Of a DNA stretch of 64,000 nucleotides, positions 37,472 through 45,907 are shown piece by piece. How positions within the stretch are numbered: the stretch's first letter is position 1; every line of letters starts with the position of its first letter. A model generated the notes under the pieces. It did not search any database. It was not told where the DNA came from and saw nothing but the letters and a program-made list of their open reading frames with translations. This stretch comes from Bradyrhizobium sp. ISRA430 (GTDB lineage Bacteria; Pseudomonadota; Alphaproteobacteria; Rhizobiales; Xanthobacteraceae): contig NZ_CP094516.1 in assembly GCF_029909975.1 (NCBI RefSeq), positions 1,116,001 to 1,180,000 on the forward strand, given 5' to 3'. Made by a program: the position numbers and the translations under genes.

Positions 37472-37678
37472 CGTCCAGTCGCTGCCATTGCGCGAGATCA
37501 GGCGCACGCGGTCGCTATCCCGGATCACCAGGAGGCGATAGCCATCCGCTTTGATTTCATGGAGCCAATCCGGTCCAGATGGGACCTGTTTCCCGGCTGT
37601 CGCCAGGCAGAGCTCGTACGCCATACGCATGCGCCGAAGATAAGAAATTTGCGGGCCGGTCAAATCGCTCAGGTTCAA
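37472..37678 (-). pseudogene. fragment of ATP-dependent DNA ligase (LigD/LigC-like)
   Basis: About 69 residues match the N-terminal part of the ATP-dependent DNA ligase domain, around the active-site Lys: SGPDWLHEIKADGYRLLVI, then RVRLISRNGSDWT. Resemblance stops at T, where an intact gene would continue with the rest of the adenylation domain. The frame runs on into unrelated sequence and the tRNA. A full ligase would be several hundred residues, so this is a remnant. Confidence 0.65.
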
Positions 37679-37763
37679 TGAACGTTCACAGGGCGTTCAT
37701 GAACCTTTTTCCGCTGCGGCGAGTTCTTATCGATGAGGCAGGTTCACGGATGGGGACCGATCA

Positions 37764-37949
37764 ATGAAGCGCCTCCGGTTCAAACCAAAGTCCTCGCTGA
37801 AGGTACGGCTTGCTATAGAAGCCCGGCAGTTGAGCGACGAAGCCGAGACTTTCCCACCCGGACACAAACGAGACAGTCTGCTTAGGAAGTCCCGACAGAC
37901 CAAAGTTGCGTCCGATATAGTCGAATGGCTGATATCACCGGGTAGGTGA
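37764..37949 (+). CDS. small basic conserved protein
   Basis: A 61-residue protein starting MKRLRFKPKSSLKVRLAIEARQLSDEAETFPPG and ending EWLISPGR. It resembles a small, many-copy protein of Bradyrhizobium genomes whose function is unknown. It lies in the accessory segment right of tRNA-Ser. Confidence 0.65.
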   Translation: MKRLRFKPKSSLKVRLAIEARQLSDEAETFPPGHKRDSLLRKSRQTKVASDIVEWLISPGR

Positions 37950-38154
37950 TCCTGCCGCTCGCCGCGGTGGCCGCAAAGACAGGCTACATCAGCGGAATGG
38001 GCGGCAAAGGCTGATCTCCGGATCAGGTCAGGCGAGCTTATACGGCGGCCTTCCGGTGGGCCGATTAAATCGATAACGCCAGCCCGCTCGGCACCGCGCC
38101 TAATTCGGCCCGACGCCCTACCGTCATCGATGCAGGCTGCAAGGCCGTGGGTGA

Positions 38155-38373
38155 TCAGCTCTCGATTTGCTTCACCGTTGAGATCGGCCATCGACCCTCA
38201 TGCCCCGCGATCGAGATGCGGAGCCCATGCTCGTCATCGAGGAAGACGCCATCGATTGTGCCAGCCTTGCCGTCAGTCAAGACGACGGCTTTGCCGACTA
38301 ACTCTTTCTCGGCCTCGCGCAATTCGCGCAAGATGGTCATGGCTCGTTGGTCGCCTGTGCTCGAGGCGCTCAT
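38155..38373 (-). CDS. small hypothetical protein
   Basis: A 72-residue soluble protein starting MSASSTGDQRAMTILRELREAEKELVGK and ending in a beta-rich part (GTIDGVFLDDEHGLRISIAGHEGRWPISTVKQI) that is reminiscent of PRC-barrel-type folds. GGAG lies before the ATG. It follows the next minus-strand gene by 34 bases and is probably co-transcribed with it. Confidence 0.6.
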   Translation of the reverse strand: MSASSTGDQRAMTILRELREAEKELVGKAVVLTDGKAGTIDGVFLDDEHGLRISIAGHEGRWPISTVKQIES

Positions 38374-38407
38374 GGTGCCAACTCCAAACGGGCCGCCGAT
38401 CGGCGCG

Positions 38408-38650
38408 TCAAGCGCGGGCGATCTCAACAGTCTCGCTGAGCTTGTTCTCGGCGTCGTAGATCTTGACCTGAAGCCGAGGGAATCGGTTCTTGAGCTGTGT
38501 GCCAGCTTCCAGGGCGCTCGCTTTCGCCGCGAAGGTCGCCTTGACATGACCGTCGACGATTAAGGCATAACCGGTCCTCAGAGGTTCAATCGATGCCTTG
38601 GTGGTGCGGGCGGACGCCGCTGGCGCTGCCAGCCTGCGCTTCTCGCGCAT
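38408..38650 (-). CDS. small hypothetical protein
   Basis: An 80-residue protein with a basic, Ala/Thr-rich N-terminus and a compact C-terminal part (GYALIVDGHVKATFAAKASALEAGTQLKNRFPRLQVKIYDAE) like small single-domain proteins of unknown role in rhizobia. It is the first gene of a two-gene minus-strand unit in the accessory segment. Confidence 0.6.
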   Translation of the reverse strand: MREKRRLAAPAASARTTKASIEPLRTGYALIVDGHVKATFAAKASALEAGTQLKNRFPRLQVKIYDAENKLSETVEIARA

Positions 38651-38888
38651 GGGAGAAACTCCGCTTGTCGGGGACTGCTGATCAACTGCTCGCGCTCTCC
38701 AAAGTTCCCGTCACTGGATGCACGCCAACGCACAGACGGCGCGCACTCGCGGTCCTGGAATGCAAAACGGTCCGCCCGAAGGCCGCCGGCAAGGCAAAGC
38801 GCCGCCCAGTGTCGCAAAGCGAACCGAGGGGAGATAGTGAACTCGATTAGCCTGCGCACACACTTCGCGCCCATACGAAGGAACGGCT

Positions 38889-39005
38889 GTGGAGACGTAT
38901 ACGCTTCTCGTCGACGCAATTGGGATCATCGCCTTCGCGGCGTTGACCTATGGACAGCGAACACGTCGGCGCAGGCGCGCGCGAGGCCGAAAGCTGTACG
39001 GTTAA
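38889..39005 (+). CDS. tiny membrane protein
   Basis: A 38-residue frame with a GTG start preceded by AAGGAACGG. It begins METYTLLVDAIGIIAFAAL, one hydrophobic helix, then an Arg-rich tail (QRTRRRRRARGRK), so the tail would face the cytoplasm. It is short and is supported mainly by its helix, its charge and its start site. Confidence 0.45.
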   Translation: METYTLLVDAIGIIAFAALTYGQRTRRRRRARGRKLYG

Positions 39006-39141
39006 GCCGGAGCTTTAGGCAAATCGGCGCAGCGGGGAGAGCAAGCCGCGCAATTCGGGGCATGCCACCGCCGCGCCACCAAATCGCCTGACGACTCGAC
39101 GAGCAAGCTCCAGCGGGGGCGGTGCGCACGGGTGATGTATG

Positions 39142-39312
39142 ATGCGCAATTGGTTCAATCGATACTCAGTTGCAATCTTGAACGGACTGACGGTTGCGAT
39201 GCTCCTGCTGGTGCTCGGCGCGATCCTTGCTCGAAATGTCGGACCTGCCGAAAACGCTGGTCGAGCCACCTCGGATTTTGGTGTCGCAGATCTGAGAGGG
39301 GCGCTGCCGTAA
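39142..39312 (+). CDS. small single-pass membrane protein
   Basis: A 56-residue protein: MRNWFNRYSVAILNGLT leads into a hydrophobic helix (VAMLLLVLGAILA), then a polar C-terminus. A typical small envelope protein of unknown role within the accessory segment. Confidence 0.5.
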   Translation: MRNWFNRYSVAILNGLTVAMLLLVLGAILARNVGPAENAGRATSDFGVADLRGALP

Positions 39313-39463
39313 GAAAGTGATCACCGGCTTTGCCCTGCCGATAGGCCGTCCCGCAGGCGGTCTGTTTGCCGCCGGCGGTGCAAAGGCCAAGTCAAAGGGG
39401 GTATTGAGCACGTTGAACGTCGCGCGACAGGCTGAAGGTGTTCTCCCCGGTGACCAGTATCCG

Positions 39464-39550
39464 CTAGCTGTCGTGCTTTACTTCGTGAATCCAGTCCGGA
39501 CCTGAGGGGGCCTGCTTGCTGGCGGTGGCTAGGCAGAGCCCGTCCTGTTC
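39464..39550 (-). pseudogene. second fragment of an ATP-dependent DNA ligase gene
   Basis: The residues LCLATASKQAPSGPDWIHEV and KHDS before a stop match the same ligase region as the 37472-37678 fragment (LCLATAGKQVPSGPDWLHEI). The frame stops right after KHD, where the active-site loop should continue with GYR. Same strand and same part of the gene, but a different sequence, so it is a second decayed copy rather than a continuation. Confidence 0.55.
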
Positions 39551-39689
39551 GTCGGCAGGAGGCGCAGCAAGACTGCAACTTCCAATTTGGGCGATCTTGG
39601 CGACGCGGCCGAAACTGACCGCACCTGCGCCACAGGTGTGCCCCATTGTCTTCTCTCCGCCTCCTTAATCTGCGTGCCAAGTCGGGGAC

Positions 39690-40787
39690 ATGAATGGGGG
39701 AACCGCGGCCGCGCGGCTGGCGACATTGAAGATTTGGCAAGCAAGCTGCATTGCCGGCCTGCTGACCGCGACTTCGCTTGCCACGATTCATCAGATCGCG
39801 GTATCGCGCCCGAGCGTCGCAACGCCGAATGCGAGAGTTGCTGATGCATTCGGCGCCATCCCGCTGAATGTGACGATGGTCCTGACAAATGCCCGCGCAG
39901 CGTTTCAGACCCCGGTCATCGAGGCGAAATTCGATACAAGATCATCGGCTAATGCGATCGTCGCGGCGGGATTCAGCGCCGCGGCGCCGGACTCGGTGCT
40001 GCCGTCCGATGTAGCCAGTTCGCAAGGGCCAATGTTGCAGGTCGCCAGCCTCGAGGCGGCGCCGCCAGAAAACGAGGCGATGCCACAGCAGGACCATCCG
40101 CCCGCGGCCCCGCCCAATCCGGGCGAAGGCAAACCGTCGTATCTGAAGTACTACGTCTACTCGGAAATTCCGCCGCCGGAGAAACCCGCGAAGATCGCCT
40201 TGTCGGCGTTGAGCGACATTCCGCTCGGAACGCCCGTCCAGGAGATCGAACGCGCGGCCGAAGCGTTCGGTGTCGATGCCAATTTCATGAAGGCGGTCGC
40301 CAAAATCGAATCCGATTTCAATCCCAAGCAACGCACCGGCTCCTATATCGGTCTATTCCAGCTTAGCAAGTTTGAGTTCAACAAATACGGATCGGGCGAC
40401 ATCCTCAATCCTCGTGACAACGCCATGGGTGCCGCCTACAAGTTCCTCAGCGAGGCCGCGCTATTCGAAATAATGACGCACAAGAAGCCGACCTTTTCCG
40501 ATCTCTACCTGATCCACCAGCAGGGCTGGGAAGGAGCCGCCCAACACATCAGCCATCCGCAGCGGATTGCCTGGAAGTCGATGTGCGCAACCCAGGAGGG
40601 CTCGGAAAAAGGCGAGCGGTGGTGCAAGCGCGCCATCTGGGGCAACACGCTGCCGGCGGTCAAACGCGAATGGAAGTCGGTCGATCGTCTCACCTCGGGT
40701 GCGTTCGTGGCGATGTGGCGGGACCGCGTCGACACGCTCTATGCCCGCTATCCAGTGCTAACTGCGGCGGCCGAACGCTTAAAATAG
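39690..40787 (+). CDS. lytic transglycosylase (SLT domain)
   Basis: A 365-residue exported protein. An N-terminal hydrophobic segment (about 17-35) is followed by a long Ala/Pro-rich linker and a C-terminal SLT-like lysozyme fold from about 190. The catalytic Glu is E207 in AVAKIESDFNPKQR, and SYIGLFQLSKFEFNKYG is the second motif. It would cut peptidoglycan in the periplasm. It stands alone in the accessory segment; no secretion or phage genes flank it. Confidence 0.82.
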   Translation: MNGGTAAARLATLKIWQASCIAGLLTATSLATIHQIAVSRPSVATPNARVADAFGAIPLNVTMVLTNARAAFQTPVIEAKFDTRSSANAIVAAGFSAAAPDSVLPSDVASSQGPMLQVASLEAAPPENEAMPQQDHPPAAPPNPGEGKPSYLKYYVYSEIPPPEKPAKIALSALSDIPLGTPVQEIERAAEAFGVDANFMKAVAKIESDFNPKQRTGSYIGLFQLSKFEFNKYGSGDILNPRDNAMGAAYKFLSEAALFEIMTHKKPTFSDLYLIHQQGWEGAAQHISHPQRIAWKSMCATQEGSEKGERWCKRAIWGNTLPAVKREWKSVDRLTSGAFVAMWRDRVDTLYARYPVLTAAAERLK

Positions 40788-41196
40788 AACAGCTTGCGAC
40801 TGCCCACACGCACACGTCCTGGCCCACATTCGTTTCGTCGAGAAGGCGTGTCGGCAATCTAGTTTCCGGCGCCGGGCAGGTTTGCGTTCCACTTAGAGAC
40901 TGGGTGGTTGTTCGGCTCCGGCGGCCGGATTGATCCAAACACCTCGACCAGTGCCGCTCCGTGACCCGGGCTCCTAGATTATTCACGAGCAATTACGTCG
41001 CTGATTGCCCAACTGAGAAGTGCACGATGTCCGCAATTTAGTCGTACGCATACGGTGAAGGCCCCTTGGCGTGAGGTCTCGCGCGCGAAGATGTGAGCCC
41101 GCCAAATGGCAGGTTACAAGTTAGCGGGACACAGATGACGACAGTTGCTGTTTTGTCGGATCCTCGGCGGTTGGTGTAAGCTCGCGGGCATCCAAA
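40788..41196. other. intergenic region, nothing recognised
   Basis: The 409 bases between the transglycosylase and the ester cyclase pseudogene contain no frame I can support and no clear hairpin. The minus-strand frames that cross it run opposite the ester cyclase. Confidence 0.4.
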
Positions 41197-41632
41197 ATGA
41201 GCCTGACAATGACAAGGCAGGAGAAGCGGGTGCTGATCGAGCGCTTGCACGACATCTGGAGCACGGGCGATACCCGGTCGATCCACGAGGTATATGCCGA
41301 AAGCTTCGTCGCCCATATGCCGAAGGGGTGGAGGCCAGCCCCATCCCGGGACGGACACGACGGTATCCGACGGGCAATCGAGCGGCTCCGTTCCGGCTTT
41401 CCGGACTGGCGCGAGCACATTGACGACATCGTCGTAGATGAAGACAGGGTGGCCGTTCGATATCACTCTACGGGCACTCGGTGCGTTCGCGGGTATGCCC
41501 GCCAGCGGTCGTCGTGTTCAGGTCGATGAGCTGTCGATCTTCCGAATCAAGGATGGACGCGTTGTGGAGCAATGGTGCCTCAACGACGACCTTGCCTTCG
41601 CAAAGCAGATTCGAGGCGAACCTCTCAACTAA
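41197..41632 (+). pseudogene. SnoaL-like ester cyclase, frameshifted
   Basis: The frame from 41197 gives a SnoaL-like N-terminus (RLHDIWSTGDTRSIHEVYAESFVAHMP, then IDDIVVDEDRVAVRYHSTGT). It then loses resemblance, while the next frame continues exactly as expected (LGAFAGMPASGRRVQVDELSIF, ending RIKDGRVVEQWCLNDDL) to the stop at 41630-41632. A one-base change near 41478 explains it. The restored protein would be about 144 residues, the normal family size. It is either a real inactivation or a sequencing error. Confidence 0.7.
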
Positions 41633-41959
41633 CCGAGGTCTGCTGTCCGCAAATCTCAACGTTCAGTGTACGAATCCTGTCACGGCCCCGGGCTTGGTTG
41701 CCTTGGGCGAATGGCTGACTGTGCTCAGGCAGCGTAAGCGACGTTCTGAGGGCGCCAGTTCCAGCGTCGGTGCACGCAGTGGGAATGGCCTACCGATAAA
41801 TCGTTTGTCGAGGACGTGATTGGGGACCAACTGCGAGTTCTGCACTCGCAGCTTTAGCCGAAGTAGCCAGCATACCGGACGCAACGAGCGGATGTACGGC
41901 TTTGCCGTGCTGCCCACAGCTTGCACATGCAGGTCAAAAGGCCACCAACCGAGGCGACC
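41633..41959. other. intergenic region, no gene supported
   Basis: Several short frames are open in this 327-base stretch, but none looks like a protein. No repeat or hairpin stands out. Confidence 0.4.
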
Positions 41960-42193
41960 TTACTCTTGTTCCTTTTCCGGGGAAGGCTCTTTCGACTTGC
42001 GACCTAGTAAGGCGTCGGGAGCCGGTAGCAGTTTTGCTATCGCTTGTTCTAGCTCGGCAGCAATAGCCCTGTAGCGCACGAGCAACCTCGCGAATACATC
42101 CCGCTTAATTGGGCTCTTTTCAGCCTTCTGAAGGCGCTCGCATTCAGCGATTTGGACGCGGAGCATTTCTAGGTGGGACTTCATCTCCTTCAT
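41960..42193 (-). CDS. small coiled-coil-like hypothetical protein
   Basis: A 77-residue charged helical protein (MKEMKSHLEMLRVQIAECERLQ, then RYRAIAAELEQAIAKLL). It looks like a conserved small protein of rhizobia; its function is unknown. Its ATG overlaps the stop of a tiny membrane-protein gene, which suggests a two-gene unit. Confidence 0.65.
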   Translation of the reverse strand: MKEMKSHLEMLRVQIAECERLQKAEKSPIKRDVFARLLVRYRAIAAELEQAIAKLLPAPDALLGRKSKEPSPEKEQE

Positions 42194-42297
42194 GGCAGCT
42201 TCTTGCGCTGCCGCGCGGCCAAAAGCTCGAATAGCACGAGGATCGCGCCGACAGGGACGAGCCCAAGTACCGCCACTATCAAAACCATTTCGCGCAT
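42190..42297 (-). CDS. tiny membrane protein
   Basis: A 35-residue frame: MREMVLIVAVLGLVPVGAIL continues a hydrophobic helix and ends in ARQRKKLP. The stop overlaps the next ATG (CCATGA), which supports translation. The one helix with a basic tail suggests an inner-membrane anchor, perhaps for the coiled-coil-like partner. Confidence 0.5.
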   Translation of the reverse strand: MREMVLIVAVLGLVPVGAILVLFELLAARQRKKLP

Positions 42298-42467
42298 TGC
42301 TGCATTCTAACCTGGGAATTTCCGGAAGTACCGTGGGTTTGGAGGACGCAGCCGCCTCCTAAGCGCCACTGGCTGTCGTGGGTAGGCGGGTATCGAGTTC
42401 TGATTACGCGAATAATTTTCACGAGTTGGCTGATACCGCTAGTAAATTTTTGGCGAATATGATGGAT
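42298..42467. other. AT-richer intergenic stretch at the right edge of the insert
   Basis: These bases are less GC-rich than their neighbours and hold no gene I can support. They abut the attR-like copy of the tRNA-Ser end, as expected for the end of an inserted element. Confidence 0.4.
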
Positions 42468-42482
42468 ACCCCTTCCGCCAGT
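42468..42482 (+). repeat. attR-like direct repeat (copy of tRNA-Ser 3' end)
   Basis: ACCCCTTCCGCCAGT repeats the last 13 bases of tRNA-Ser (37324-37336) plus GT. The next 80 or so bases also align with the sequence right of the tRNA (for example TGTTCGAAATCCACTGCAA against CGTTCGAACTCCACAGCAA). It marks the right end of a 5.1 kb insert. Confidence 0.65.
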
Positions 42483-42609
42483 TTTTTCTTCTTCTCTGTT
42501 TGCATCTGTTCGAAATCCACTGCAAGGTCAGTGGTTTGCGCCGAATAGCTGTTCTTCGCAGTGTGTCGCCGCGTAGTTGTCGTTGGTCCATTCCTTACAC
42601 GGAGGGACA

Positions 42610-42864
42610 ATGTGCTGGAAAAACGGACTCGTCCTCGCACTAAGTCTTTTGCTCGCGATCAGTGCTTCTGCGAATGCCGCCACAAGGGCACATCATACCA
42701 GGTCGCGGCAGGTTCTCGTTCGTCCCAGCCAAGCTGTGACTCCGAGCGAAGTCGCTCCGGGAGGCGTGCGGATCTATCGCGACAACTCCGCTCCGGGTGG
42801 TTGGCGGACCGACCACGACGACCCTCCTGCCTATAATGATCCGTCCAGATTCGGCGGCGGTTGA
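42610..42864 (+). CDS. small secreted protein
   Basis: An 84-residue exported protein. A signal peptide (MCWKNGLVLALSLLLAISASANA) is followed by a basic segment and GGVRIYRDNSAPGGWRTDHD, DPPAYNDPSRFGGG at the C-terminus. GGAGG precedes the ATG. It resembles a recurrent small exported protein of Bradyrhizobium; its function is unknown. Confidence 0.7.
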   Translation: MCWKNGLVLALSLLLAISASANAATRAHHTRSRQVLVRPSQAVTPSEVAPGGVRIYRDNSAPGGWRTDHDDPPAYNDPSRFGGG

Positions 42865-42923
42865 TCTGGCGAGCCATCTTCATGGCGCAATAGGAAAAAG
42901 GGGAGAACTAGGCTGTGTACTCA

Positions 42924-43049
42924 TTAAGCTGCTGTGCTCCGCTCCGGGGTCTCGGCGTCAAAATGCGCGGTCGCAACCACAACCGGCCGCGGCGGTTCGG
43001 CTTTTTGCGCCACGGTATCCTTGCACCCGGCCAGCGCAGCGGCCATCAA
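42924..43049 (-). pseudogene. truncated RND efflux periplasmic adaptor (lipoprotein start only)
   Basis: The 40-residue frame reads MAAALAGCKDTVAQKAEPPRP, continuing VVVATAHFDAETPERS, then TAA. LAGC is a lipobox and the PPRPV segment is typical of the mature start of AcrA/MFP-type adaptors. A full adaptor is near 370 residues, so the gene is cut after about 40. It sits 41 bases downstream of the methyltransferase on the same strand. The ATG at 43046 or TTG at 43049 would start it. Confidence 0.5.
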
Positions 43050-43089
43050 GGCCAGCGAGGGGCGTCTCCCCCTGCTAATCGCTATCAGC

Positions 43090-43950
43090 TTAAGCGGGAT
43101 TGCGCGCCGTGACGATCCACGTCGCGCCGTCGATCATCACCGACCGCTCGCCGGGGCAGTCCGCGAAGGCGGCACGAACCGCGGCCGAGGCGCGGGCGCG
43201 GATGTCGTCGGGCTGATCAACAAGCGCGCGCGACAGCGGGCCGACCTCGAACGTCATCTTCACCGCGTCGTCGATCGCCGCGTCCCGCGTCGCGCCCTCG
43301 CCAAACGGGACGGAAGCATCGAAGGGCGCGATAGCGATATCGTTGAAGCCGGCCCCCGTCAGGATGCGCGCCACCCGCCCCCGGTCGCCGAACGAGAACG
43401 GGCCGGGCGTTTCGGGATCGGGCGGCGCGGTCGCCGGGACGATGCCCTTAATCGCGCCCATCGGCAGGCGCATCCAATCGTTCTCGGCCGCGCCACGCCA
43501 GCAGACGAAAGCGACCCGCCCGCCCGGCTTGAGCGCGCGGCGCATATGGGCGAACGCGCCTGTCGGATCGTCGAAGAACATCACCCCGAAACGCGAGAAC
43601 AGGATGTCGAACGCCCCCTCGGGCAGCTCGGCGCTGCTGGCGTCGGCGACGCAGAACAGGGTTGGCGTATCCTGTGGCGCGAGCGCGCGCGCTCGGGCGA
43701 TCAGCGGTTCGGATATGTCCACGCCCAGCACTTGGCCCCCCGCGCCGACGCGGGCGGCCAGAGCCAGACTCGACGCGCCCGCGCCGCAGCCGACGTCCAG
43801 CACGCGCTCGCCCGTCGCGGGCGCGGCGGCTTCGATCGCGGCCTGACCGAACACGGCCGCTATGGCGTCGAGCCGGGCCTGGTGGGCGACCCAGCGCTCC
43901 CCGCTTTGGTCATTCCAGCCGGCGGCTCGATCGGCATTGTGCTGTGCCAT
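43090..43950 (-). CDS. class I SAM-dependent methyltransferase
   Basis: A 286-residue UbiE/COQ5-like methyltransferase. Motif I is VLDVGCGAGASSLALA, the acidic residue after beta-2 is in VLGVDISEP, and motif post-I is in FDILFSRFGVMFFDDP. The substrate cannot be deduced. The frame is followed by a truncated efflux adaptor and preceded by a SDR gene on the same strand, so the block may be one operon. Confidence 0.85.
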   Translation of the reverse strand: MAQHNADRAAGWNDQSGERWVAHQARLDAIAAVFGQAAIEAAAPATGERVLDVGCGAGASSLALAARVGAGGQVLGVDISEPLIARARALAPQDTPTLFCVADASSAELPEGAFDILFSRFGVMFFDDPTGAFAHMRRALKPGGRVAFVCWRGAAENDWMRLPMGAIKGIVPATAPPDPETPGPFSFGDRGRVARILTGAGFNDIAIAPFDASVPFGEGATRDAAIDDAVKMTFEVGPLSRALVDQPDDIRARASAAVRAAFADCPGERSVMIDGATWIVTARNPA

Positions 43951-44151
43951 GACATATCCTTGTTCTCTAAACTGTCCGATGCCAAAGCGCGCATCGTCTC
44001 CAGCGAGCAGCGAGGGCGAACGGGATGAAGCGATCCATTCTCCGCTGATCCTTGAGAGGAACGACCAGATCCGGATCGAAGCTCCGTGTACATCGTCAGC
44101 CTTCAGAGCCCCCGCTTGTTCGATGAGCTCCGCACGCCAGCGCCCCTGCAG

Positions 44152-44952
44152 TTAACCGTCCACTATTCTTTTCAAAGTGGCCCTTTGCATTGATCGCGGC
44201 GTCAGACGATTTGAAAAGGCTGCCATCTTGTTCGCGAGGCCGGCGATCACCATGGCTTTTCCTTCCATAAGCGCCCGAACACCGCTCGCGGCGACCGGAC
44301 GAGGCTTCATGGTGAGGAGGCGCAGCAAGGCCGTTGTGGCTGCGCCGGCTGCCGCATCGAAGCCCGTCGCGGTGTGCCCCGGGCAGAGAGTGGTAACAAC
44401 CACACCATGCGAGCGGAGTTCGTCGTGCAGGGCCTCGCCAAGGGCGAGTACATATGCCTTGGTCGCCGCATACGCCGCGTAGCTGGGAACGGCTTGGAAG
44501 GCCATGAGACTGGCGACGAGAAGGATATGTCCAGAGCGCCGCGCGGCCATGTCACGGCCGAACAGGTAGGTCAGCTCTGTGAGCGTCGTGATGTTGAGCT
44601 GGATCATGTCTGTCGTGCGCTCGACCGGCGTGTCCAACAAAGCGCCGTGCAAGCCGTATCCGGCATTGTTCAGCAAGATGTCGATCGTCACCGACCTCGC
44701 ATCGAGACTGCTTTTCAAGTGGCTGGCGGCGCCCGGCGCGGCAAGATCGATCGCCTCGACCAGCACGTCCACCCCGTATTTGCGGCGGAGATCGGCGGCA
44801 AGCTTTTCCATCGACTCCCGCCTTCGGGCCGCCAATACGAGATTGACTTTCTGCGCAGCCAGGAGATCTGCGAAGTCGAGGCCGAGGCCACTCGACGCCC
44901 CGGTGATCAGAGCCCATTTTCCGGCGAAGCTGTTCATTGGTTCTTTCGACAT
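44152..44952 (-). CDS. short-chain dehydrogenase/reductase
   Basis: A 266-residue classical SDR. It has the cofactor loop ITGASSGLGLDFA, NNAGYG, the catalytic Ser in VASLMAFQ, and YAAYAATKAY with the Tyr-x-x-x-Lys pair. The Arg-rich AARRRES after beta-2 suggests NADP. The substrate is unknown. The start at 44952 (MSKEPMNSFAGKW) was chosen because upstream sequence lacks any family resemblance. It lies 61 bases after the flavoprotein reductase gene. Confidence 0.88.
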   Translation of the reverse strand: MSKEPMNSFAGKWALITGASSGLGLDFADLLAAQKVNLVLAARRRESMEKLAADLRRKYGVDVLVEAIDLAAPGAASHLKSSLDARSVTIDILLNNAGYGLHGALLDTPVERTTDMIQLNITTLTELTYLFGRDMAARRSGHILLVASLMAFQAVPSYAAYAATKAYVLALGEALHDELRSHGVVVTTLCPGHTATGFDAAAGAATTALLRLLTMKPRPVAASGVRALMEGKAMVIAGLANKMAAFSNRLTPRSMQRATLKRIVDG

Positions 44953-45013
44953 CGTTCTCTTCCTCAACTCCAATTCGATGGCACGCGGCAACCGGAGAAG
45001 GGAATCTGCGCTC

Positions 45014-45907
45014 TCAAACCACCATCGACTGCTGGACGAAGATACCCGCCATCGCGCCCTGCGATGATGCCTGGGTGACCGAGGGCAAGAAGGGCGTGGT
45101 GAGGTCGCCGGCGGCGTAGATGCCAGGCGTGCTGGTTTGACGGCGTTCGTCGACCTTGAGGACGATGCCGGCGGGCGTAGCCACGGTGGCAAGGCCCAGT
45201 GCTTCATGCAGGCTTGCGGACGGCTTGTTGCGCGGATTGGCGAACAGGATGTCGACCGCGACATTGCGGCCGGTATCGAGATTGACGGTGGCGATATGGC
45301 CCTGGTGATGGGCGATCTCGACGATCCGGCCATCGACGAGAGGTATGTTGCGGCGCGCCAGATCGGCCTGGATATCGGGCGGAATGTCGTGACCATCGGC
45401 GAAGAGCGTCAACTTGTCAGTCCAATCGTGGAACAGCCTGACCTGATTGTGCGACTGCGGGCTGGACCAGACGAGGCCCCAATGCTGGCCGGCGACTTCA
45501 AAGCCGTCGCAATAGGGGCATGGCACGATGGACGTGCCCCAGCTTTCGGCGTAGCCCGGAACATCAGGCATCTGGTCGGCGACGCCATAGCTCAGGATCA
45601 GACGACGCGCCGCAAGGCTTTCACCATCGCCAGTAAGGACAGAGAAATTGTCGATGGCGCCGGAGACGCTGTCGGCCCGGGCACTGACAAGCTTGATCGC
45701 GGGATAACGCGCCAACTGCCGCCGCGCCTCCGCCAGGATGTCCAGCGGCGGCTTGTGATCGTGGCCGAGCAGTCCATGCGAGTGGCCGGCGAAGCGGTTG
45801 CGTGGCAGACCGGTATCGAGAACGGTGACCTTGCGGCGGGCGCGGCCGAGCTGCAAGGCGCCGGCGAGACCGGCAAAGCTGCCGCCGATGATGATGACGT
45901 CATCCAT
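45014..45907 (-). CDS. thioredoxin reductase-like FAD/NAD(P) oxidoreductase
   Basis: A 297-residue two-dinucleotide-fold flavoprotein. The FAD loop is IIGGSFAGLAGA, the redox pair is in CPYCDG, and GIYAAGDLTTP is the C-terminal FAD motif. It belongs to the compact thioredoxin reductase-like group whose partner is often not thioredoxin. The second NADPH loop is degenerate (WSSPQSHNQ in place of GxGxxA), so it may use another donor. It is divergent from the tetR gene. Confidence 0.82.
   Translation of the reverse strand: MDDVIIIGGSFAGLAGALQLGRARRKVTVLDTGLPRNRFAGHSHGLLGHDHKPPLDILAEARRQLARYPAIKLVSARADSVSGAIDNFSVLTGDGESLAARRLILSYGVADQMPDVPGYAESWGTSIVPCPYCDGFEVAGQHWGLVWSSPQSHNQVRLFHDWTDKLTLFADGHDIPPDIQADLARRNIPLVDGRIVEIAHHQGHIATVNLDTGRNVAVDILFANPRNKPSASLHEALGLATVATPAGIVLKVDERRQTSTPGIYAAGDLTTPFLPSVTQASSQGAMAGIFVQQSMVV

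Noticed and set aside
37727..38191. A 154-codon minus-strand frame opposite the 61-residue basic protein
   Set aside because: The short plus-strand protein resembles known small rhizobial proteins, and the minus frame resembles nothing.
41038..41466. A 142-codon minus-strand frame opposite the ester cyclase
   Set aside because: Its sequence has no protein character, and the plus strand carries two halves of a recognisable SnoaL-like protein.
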